From positions 1-10,460 of the forward strand of contig CAJMOH010000069.1 of NCBI GenBank assembly GCA_905215055.1: 10,460 nt of DNA, written 5' to 3'. Position numbers and translations under genes: made by a program. Source of the stretch: an uncultured bacterium. Lineage in GTDB: Bacteria > Bacillota > Clostridia > Oscillospirales > Acutalibacteraceae. Under the pieces are notes generated by a model. It had not been told where the DNA came from. It saw only the letters and a program-made list of their open reading frames with translations, and searched no databases. Positions 6,623-10,460 of the stretch are shown here, one piece after another; the first letter of the stretch is position 1; each line of letters opens with the position of its first letter.

Positions 6623-7354
6623 ATGAAATTTGAGAATAAGGTTGTCATTGTCACCGGCGCCAGCTCCGGTATCGGCGAGGGCGTGGCCAGAATGTTCTTG
6701 GACGAGGGCGCCAAGCTGGTGGGATGCGGCATTGAGCCTGCCATGAAGCTTGAAAGCGAGAACGCCATCTACGTTCAGGCCGACCTGACCAACCCCGAGC
6801 AGGCTCAGAACGTGGTGGACAAGGCTGTGGAGGCTTTTGGCCGTGTGGACAAGCTGGTGTGCTGCGCCGGCGTCACCTTCATCGGCTCTTTGGAGAACAC
6901 AGAGTACAACACCTTTATGCGGGAGATTTCCATCAACCTGGGCGGCGTGTTCAACATGTGCAAGGCCGCTGTAAAGGAGCTTGTCAAGAGCCAGGACCCC
7001 TCCATTGTCACCATCGGCTCCGACCTGGGCGTGCGTCCCATTCCGGAGCGCATTGGCTACTGCCCCTCCAAGGCCGGCGTCATTATGCTGACCAAGTGCA
7101 TCGCCCTGGAGTATGCCCCCAAGGTGCGGGTCAACTGTGTGCTGCCCGGCCTGGTCCGCACTCCCATGATTGAGCAGCGCTTTCAGGAGGCCGAGGACCC
7201 CGCCGCTCTGGAGGAGGCCTACGCTTCTCTGTATCCCCTGCACAAAATGGGCAAGGTAGCCGATATGGCCAACGCCGTAAAGTTCCTTTCCAGCGAAGAG
7301 GCTGGCTTTATCACCGGCGAGATTATGAACGTCTGCGGCGGCAGTCTGATTTAA
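6623..7354 (+). CDS. Short-chain dehydrogenase/reductase (classical SDR)
   Basis: This 243-residue cytoplasmic NAD(P)-dependent oxidoreductase of the classical SDR type interconverts a carbonyl and an alcohol, or reduces a related double bond. The Rossmann motif TGASSGIG is at 11-18, and CCAGVT (80-85) stands in place of the usual NNAG. The catalytic set is N105 (INLGG), S133 (TIGSDLG), Y146 and K150 (YCPSK). PGLVRTPM (175-182) is the usual helix-entry segment after strand 6. GITGE-like FITGE and NVCGGSLI close the chain, the normal family C terminus. ATG 6623 is chosen because AAAGGA (6607-6612) lies 10 nt upstream and the chain then starts right at strand 1; GTG 6602 would have no ribosome site. 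It is 27 nt from the preceding gene, so it probably acts in the same pathway. Substrate not predictable. Confidence 0.9.
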   Translation: MKFENKVVIVTGASSGIGEGVARMFLDEGAKLVGCGIEPAMKLESENAIYVQADLTNPEQAQNVVDKAVEAFGRVDKLVCCAGVTFIGSLENTEYNTFMREISINLGGVFNMCKAAVKELVKSQDPSIVTIGSDLGVRPIPERIGYCPSKAGVIMLTKCIALEYAPKVRVNCVLPGLVRTPMIEQRFQEAEDPAALEEAYASLYPLHKMGKVADMANAVKFLSSEEAGFITGEIMNVCGGSLI

Positions 7355-7366
7355 GGGAGGAACACC

Positions 7367-8317
7367 ATGGCTACATCCCTGTTTAAAATGCCCTTCGACG
7401 TGGACCGCCTGCACCTAACCCGCATCTATCAGAGCAAGGAGCTGGAAAGCTGCCAGGTGGAGACCATGAGCTGCCCCAAGATCCAGAAGATCTACGGCGA
7501 CCTGAAGTTTTTGGAGCTTCATGAGGACCGGCCCTGCACCTACACCTCTCTGGTGACCTCTATCGACGGGCGCATTGCCTTTACAGACGCCCCCCAGGGT
7601 CCCCTGATCGCCAAAAAGAACAAGTATGATCCCGCCGGCGCTGACGCTGACTGGTTCATCCTGAATATGCTCCGGGCTGTCTCCGACGGCGTCATGCTGG
7701 GTGCCGGCACCATGAACGCCGAGGCCGACTACACCTGCCATGTGTTCGACCAGGATATGGAGGACATGCGCCTGGAAAATGGCAAGCCTCCCGTACCGTG
7801 GAACATTATCACCTCTCTGGACGCCACCGATATTCCCTTCGGTCATATCCTGTTCAACACCCCCGAGGTGCCAGTGATGATTTCAACCTCCCGCAAGGGT
7901 CTTGACCTGGTGAAAAGAAACCTGGGAGACAGGGGACATTATGTGGACGTGTCCTCTCGGGAGGCTGTGATAGAGGAGCTCATCCAGGGCATGAAGGAGA
8001 ATGCGGACAAGGTGCTGGTCATCGGCACCGGCGATACCGCTCCCGACTCCAAGGCGGCTCTGTATGTGCTGAAGAGGTTCGGCATTGACCGGCTGCTGGT
8101 GGAGACCCCCTCTTACATGCACTATCTGGTGAGCCAGAAGATGATGGACGAGCTGTTCTTCAATTACTCCTGTATCTATGTGGGTGGACAGGCTCTCACC
8201 ATTGGCAAGTTTGGCAAGGAGTTTACCAGCGAGGACCATCCGCACACGCGTGTGCTTTCCATTCACACTCACAGCGATCATTTCTTCTATTTCCGCCACA
8301 AGCTGCTTTACGATTGA
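7367..8317 (+). CDS. DHFR-fold reductase, RibD C-terminal domain-like
   Basis: This 316-residue protein carries the dihydrofolate-reductase / RibD-C fold, whose members reduce pyrimidine, pterin or similar heterocycles with NADPH. TSLVTSIDGRIAF (60-72) is the start of the domain with the S-x-D-G-R-I motif. ADWFILNMLRAVSDGVMLGAGTMNAE (94-119) is the typical cofactor region (key residues R103, D107, G112, T115). GIDRLLVETPSYMHYLVSQ then MMDELFF (239-265) matches the late conserved segment (usually a GG-x-x-L and DEL pattern), followed by YVGGQ. The zinc deaminase domain of bifunctional RibD is absent. Residues 1-55 form an extension I do not recognise. GGGAGG lies 6 nt before the ATG and 12 nt separate it from the SDR. 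With no other rib genes nearby, a role in riboflavin synthesis is unlikely. It is the last gene of the operon. Confidence 0.82.
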   Translation: MATSLFKMPFDVDRLHLTRIYQSKELESCQVETMSCPKIQKIYGDLKFLELHEDRPCTYTSLVTSIDGRIAFTDAPQGPLIAKKNKYDPAGADADWFILNMLRAVSDGVMLGAGTMNAEADYTCHVFDQDMEDMRLENGKPPVPWNIITSLDATDIPFGHILFNTPEVPVMISTSRKGLDLVKRNLGDRGHYVDVSSREAVIEELIQGMKENADKVLVIGTGDTAPDSKAALYVLKRFGIDRLLVETPSYMHYLVSQKMMDELFFNYSCIYVGGQALTIGKFGKEFTSEDHPHTRVLSIHTHSDHFFYFRHKLLYD

Positions 8318-8359
8318 GTGCTGCAATCCAGGCTTTGACCGGGCGGAATCCATCCTATA

Positions 8360-8389
8360 AAAAGAGGAGCCAGAAGTGGCTCCTCTTTT
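8360..8389. terminator. Bidirectional intrinsic terminator between convergent genes
   Basis: A 13-bp perfect stem (8360-8372 with 8377-8389, loop GAAG) has A-rich and T-rich ends, so it ends transcripts from both sides. On the + strand it closes the permease/reductase operon 42 nt after its last stop. On the minus strand it overlaps the stop codon of the ROK gene (8389-8391). Confidence 0.88.
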
Positions 8390-9600
8390 CACAGGGAACA
8401 GGCCGGCCGGGAGGCGGTGTCCTGGGCGTTTGCCAGCTCTTGAAAAAACTGGCACAGCGCCTGGTGGGCCGCCCCCAGAATGGGGCCGCTTTTGCCCAGG
8501 CGGGAAAGCACCACCGTTTCAGAGTGGGTGATGGGAAGCACCATCCTTCGCAGAATCTCCGGCAGATAATAGGGAAGAGCCGAGAGCAGCTCAGAGCTGA
8601 TAACAATGGCCTGACAGTCAAAAATAAAAATGATGTTGGTAAGGCCCACGGCCACATAGCTGATAAAGCGGTCCAGCACGTCTTTCGCCAGAGGAACCTG
8701 ATGACGGATCAGCACCACCAGCTCTTGGATGGTAGAAATGGGCTTTGGAAGCACGGAATTGGCGTAGGCCAGTACCGCGCTGTTGGAGCAGTATTGTTCC
8801 CAGCAGCCAAACTTGCCGCAGGAGCAGCGCTCGGACTCATCAAAGTTGATGGTGTGGTGTCCAATAGCGTTGGCAAAGCCGTGATAGCCCCGCAAAACCT
8901 CTCCGTTGGTGATAAGCCCGGCGGAAATGGAGTCGCCGATATTTACCACCGCCAGACTTTGGAAGGCTGGCTCCTGAGGGCTTTCCTCAGGAGAGGCCAT
9001 CAGGTTTTGCTGGGCAAGGGCCGCCAGGTTGCCGTCGTTATCCAAAGAGACTGGGACATGATAGCGTTCTTCCAAAAGGGAGCGCAGATCCACGTTGCGC
9101 CAGCCCCGCCGCGGAATGAAGCGGATCAGCCCAGAGAGATCCACAACGCCGTGTACCGCCACCCCAATGCCCACCAGTCCATAGCGGGCAGGGGGCGTTT
9201 GCCCCAGCAGCCGGTCGATGGTTTGGCAGATCTTGTCGTACACCAGGGAAAAATCCTCTCCCTGGGTGGAAAACTGTTCCCGGCAAAGAACGGTCTCTCC
9301 CGAGAGGTCGGTGACAATCGCCTGTACGCGGGTGATGTCAATGTCCAGCGCTACCGCGTAGCCGGCTTGGTGGATGGGTTGCAGAAGGATGGGCTTGCGG
9401 CCTCCTTCCGAGTGGCCCAGCTCGGTTTCCATCAGCAGTCCGGCGTCTATCCACTCCTTGACGATGGTGGAGACAGTGGCCTTGTTCAGCCCTGTGAGGC
9501 GGCAAATATCCGCCCGGCTGATTGGATAGCGCCTTAAAGCCTGGCGCATGATTTCCCAGCGGTTGGCGGCGCGGATGTCTTTTGTCTGTGTGATCTTCAT
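8389..9600 (-). CDS. ROK-family transcriptional repressor (NagC/XylR/Mlc-type)
   Basis: This 403-residue DNA-binding regulator has an N-terminal winged helix (helix-turn-helix about 26-56, ISRADICRLTGLNKATVSTI) followed by GGRKP at 66-70, the usual wing end, and then a ROK sugar-kinase-like domain. The ROK zinc site is intact: CSCGKFGC (259-266) with H247/H248. The phosphate loop DIDITR (86-91) is not the kinase DIGGT, so it is a regulator, not a kinase. LDNDGN (186-191) keeps the Asp of the NDAN motif but has Gly for Ala. The normal ligand motif G-E-x-G-H reads N-A-I-G-H (244-248): the sugar-contacting Glu is Ala. It converges on the operon and is divergent from the tautomerase gene, so local control of both is likely. 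The start has only a weak GAGAG ribosome site. Confidence 0.9.
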   Translation of the reverse strand: MKITQTKDIRAANRWEIMRQALRRYPISRADICRLTGLNKATVSTIVKEWIDAGLLMETELGHSEGGRKPILLQPIHQAGYAVALDIDITRVQAIVTDLSGETVLCREQFSTQGEDFSLVYDKICQTIDRLLGQTPPARYGLVGIGVAVHGVVDLSGLIRFIPRRGWRNVDLRSLLEERYHVPVSLDNDGNLAALAQQNLMASPEESPQEPAFQSLAVVNIGDSISAGLITNGEVLRGYHGFANAIGHHTINFDESERCSCGKFGCWEQYCSNSAVLAYANSVLPKPISTIQELVVLIRHQVPLAKDVLDRFISYVAVGLTNIIFIFDCQAIVISSELLSALPYYLPEILRRMVLPITHSETVVLSRLGKSGPILGAAHQALCQFFQELANAQDTASRPACSL

Positions 9601-9727
9601 GTAGGTCTCTCTTTTCTGTTTTGGGGACTACCCAATTCGTTTCAAAAGGATTATACTAAAATTATACACCAGAAAATGAAAAAGTTCCAGGCCCCAAGAA
9701 AAGGGGTCTGCCAAGGAGGTTTTATTT
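9601..9727. promoter_or_regulatory. Divergent promoter region between the ROK repressor and tautomerase genes
   Basis: The AT-rich core at 9650-9667 holds ATTATAC twice (9650-9656 and 9661-9667), 11 nt apart. Read on the minus strand it gives two TATAAT hexamers suited to the repressor gene, with only a weak -35. On the + strand TATACT (9652-9657) and TATACA (9663-9668) are possible -10 elements for the tautomerase gene. The centre-to-centre spacing of one helical turn could also serve a regulator. Farther down, CAGGCCCC (9688-9695) can pair with GGGGTCTG (9703-9710), including one G-U pair, ending 2 nt before the tautomerase ribosome site. Confidence 0.4.
9713..9720 (+). promoter_or_regulatory. 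Full-consensus ribosome binding site of the tautomerase gene
   Basis: AAGGAGGT is the complete anti-16S match, 7 nt before ATG 9728. It fixes this start and suggests strong translation, subject to the hairpin just upstream. Confidence 0.85.
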
Positions 9728-10075
9728 ATGCCATGCATTCAAATCAAGACAAACGCCGCCGTTTCTGAGGAGACAGCGCAAGCTTTGAAAAGCCAGCTGG
9801 GTACCATCATCACCCGTCTCCCGGAAAAGACCGAGGACTGGCTGATGGTCACGCTGGAGGACAATTGCCGCATGTGGTTTCGCGGTGAGAGTGAAAAGCC
9901 TCTGGCCATTGTGGAGGTGAAGGTTTTTGGGCAGGCGATCGATCCGGAAGGCTCTGAGAAGATGACGCAGGATGTTTGCGCCCTGTTCCAAAATTTGTTG
10001 GGAGTGGATCCCAAGGACCTGTATATTCGCTATATCGCAACCCCGGATTGGGGCTGGAACGGCGGGAATTTTTAA
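9728..10075 (+). CDS. MIF-type tautomerase
   Basis: This 115-residue protein matches the length of macrophage migration inhibitory factor (MIF) and D-dopachrome tautomerase homologues, which form trimers and interconvert keto and enol forms. Pro2 follows the start Met, giving the catalytic N-terminal proline after Met removal. K34 falls near the place of MIF's active-site lysine. MVTLEDNCRMWFRGESEKPLA (from residue 40) follows the MIF pattern of strand, D-x-x-M-x-F-x-G-x-x-x-P-x-A. The end DLYIRYIATPDWGWNGGNF (97-115) matches MIF's V-Y-I-x-Y-Y ... G-W-N-x-S-x-F. MIF's internal C-A-L-C motif is missing. It is transcribed away from the ROK gene and ends at its own terminator. The enzyme may tautomerise an intermediate of the neighbouring pathway; this is inference from location only. 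Confidence 0.85.
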   Translation: MPCIQIKTNAAVSEETAQALKSQLGTIITRLPEKTEDWLMVTLEDNCRMWFRGESEKPLAIVEVKVFGQAIDPEGSEKMTQDVCALFQNLLGVDPKDLYIRYIATPDWGWNGGNF

Positions 10076-10099
10076 GTGCGTGCGGCAAGGGCAAACGAG

Positions 10100-10126
10100 A
10101 AGCCAGTGTTTACAGAACGCTGGCTT
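10100..10126 (+). terminator. Intrinsic terminator after the tautomerase gene
   Basis: An 11-bp stem AAGCCAGTGTT / AACGCTGGCTT (one G-U pair) with a TACAG loop is followed by TTGCTTT. Flanking GGCAAGGGCAAA and TTTTGCTTTGCC can lengthen the stem. It starts 24 nt after the stop codon. Confidence 0.75.
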
Positions 10127-10460
10127 TTGCTTTGCCCACATTCCAAAGGCAGACCTGTCCGCAGCCTCAACGGCCAGCGGCTGGGGAATCTTCCAGGCTT
10201 TTGGGAACCCTTCCTGTGGTTTTCCAAGTTGCCCCATTTTAAAAATTCCATCCCATAAAAAATGAAAAAAACTCCCCGCCCCAGGCAGGCGCAACCTGAC
10301 CGAAAGGCGGCGCCTTTTCTTCAGGCTTCAAAAGCAAGAGGGGTTATGGCTCCTTTGCCGGAGCAGCGTTGGCGGCTGGACCAAGTCTCCCAAAACCAGG
10401 AAAACATTACCGCGCCAGTTTTGCGAAAGAATTCTAATTTCTGTTGACACCGGCGCAAAT
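10127..10460. other. Right-hand end of the window, no supported gene
   Basis: No ORF on either strand shows a family motif or a good ribosome site. A weak terminator-like hairpin AGGCGC/GCGCCT (10287-10292 with 10310-10315, inner CCT/AGG) runs into TTTTCTT. A perfect TTGACA at 10444-10449 sits so that its -10 element would fall just past the window's edge, so it may be the -35 of a gene to the right. Confidence 0.45.

Noticed and set aside
6161..7414. Minus-strand ORF of 417 codons across the TIGR03792-like and SDR genes
   Set aside because: Antisense to two genes with clear catalytic or family motifs and ribosome sites; no recognisable domain of its own.
8314..9537. Plus-strand ORF of 407 codons across the ROK gene
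   Set aside because: Antisense to a ROK protein with intact zinc and helix-turn-helix motifs; begins inside the end of the DHFR-fold gene without a ribosome site.
9650..9667. Second copy of the 2143-2161 dyad near the ROK promoter
   Set aside because: The AT-rich core shares only a few bases with the dyad arms and is a direct, not inverted, repeat, so a shared operator is not supported.

Overview
The window looks like a Gram-positive, low-oxygen gut-type bacterium of the class Clostridia, probably near Oscillospiraceae such as Flavonifractor, Lawsonibacter or Oscillibacter. This is inference from strong AGGAGG-type ribosome sites, moderately high GC coding sequence, a decayed S-layer-homology (SLH) fragment, a ROK-type regulator, and a flavoprotein with an anaerobe-type iron-sulfur cysteine motif. 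No rRNA, tRNA, CRISPR array or transposase was seen.

Left part (1-2100): a 38-bp perfect palindrome with a partial extra copy opens the window. It probably ends an upstream transcript. A lone GT-C type membrane glycosyltransferase (338-1681) follows. Next come the last part of an SLH-domain protein without the rest of its gene (pseudogene, 1708-1902) and a strong intrinsic terminator (1920-1947).

Middle part (2100-8390): a promoter with an adjoining 19-bp dyad precedes six same-strand genes. They encode two tandem, diverged NCS2-type (xanthine/uracil/ascorbate superfamily) permeases, an iron-sulfur-flavoprotein-like reductase, a small TIGR03792-like ferredoxin-fold protein, a short-chain dehydrogenase, and a DHFR/RibD-C-type reductase. 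Gaps are short, except for 274 nt of structured DNA between the flavoprotein and the TIGR03792-like gene. A bidirectional terminator at 8360-8389 closes the set.

Right part (8389-10460): a ROK-family repressor on the minus strand converges on the operon. Divergent from it is a MIF-type tautomerase (9728-10075) with its own terminator. The last 385 bases hold no convincing gene, only terminator-like hairpins and a -35-like element at the edge.

Reading the genes together (inference): two nucleobase-type permeases, three different redox protein types (flavin/Fe-S, NAD(P)-SDR, DHFR-fold), a keto-enol tautomerase and a ligand-sensing repressor look like an uptake-and-reduction pathway for a small heterocyclic or enolisable compound. 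The substrate is unknown, and I do not recognise this gene set as a described pathway.
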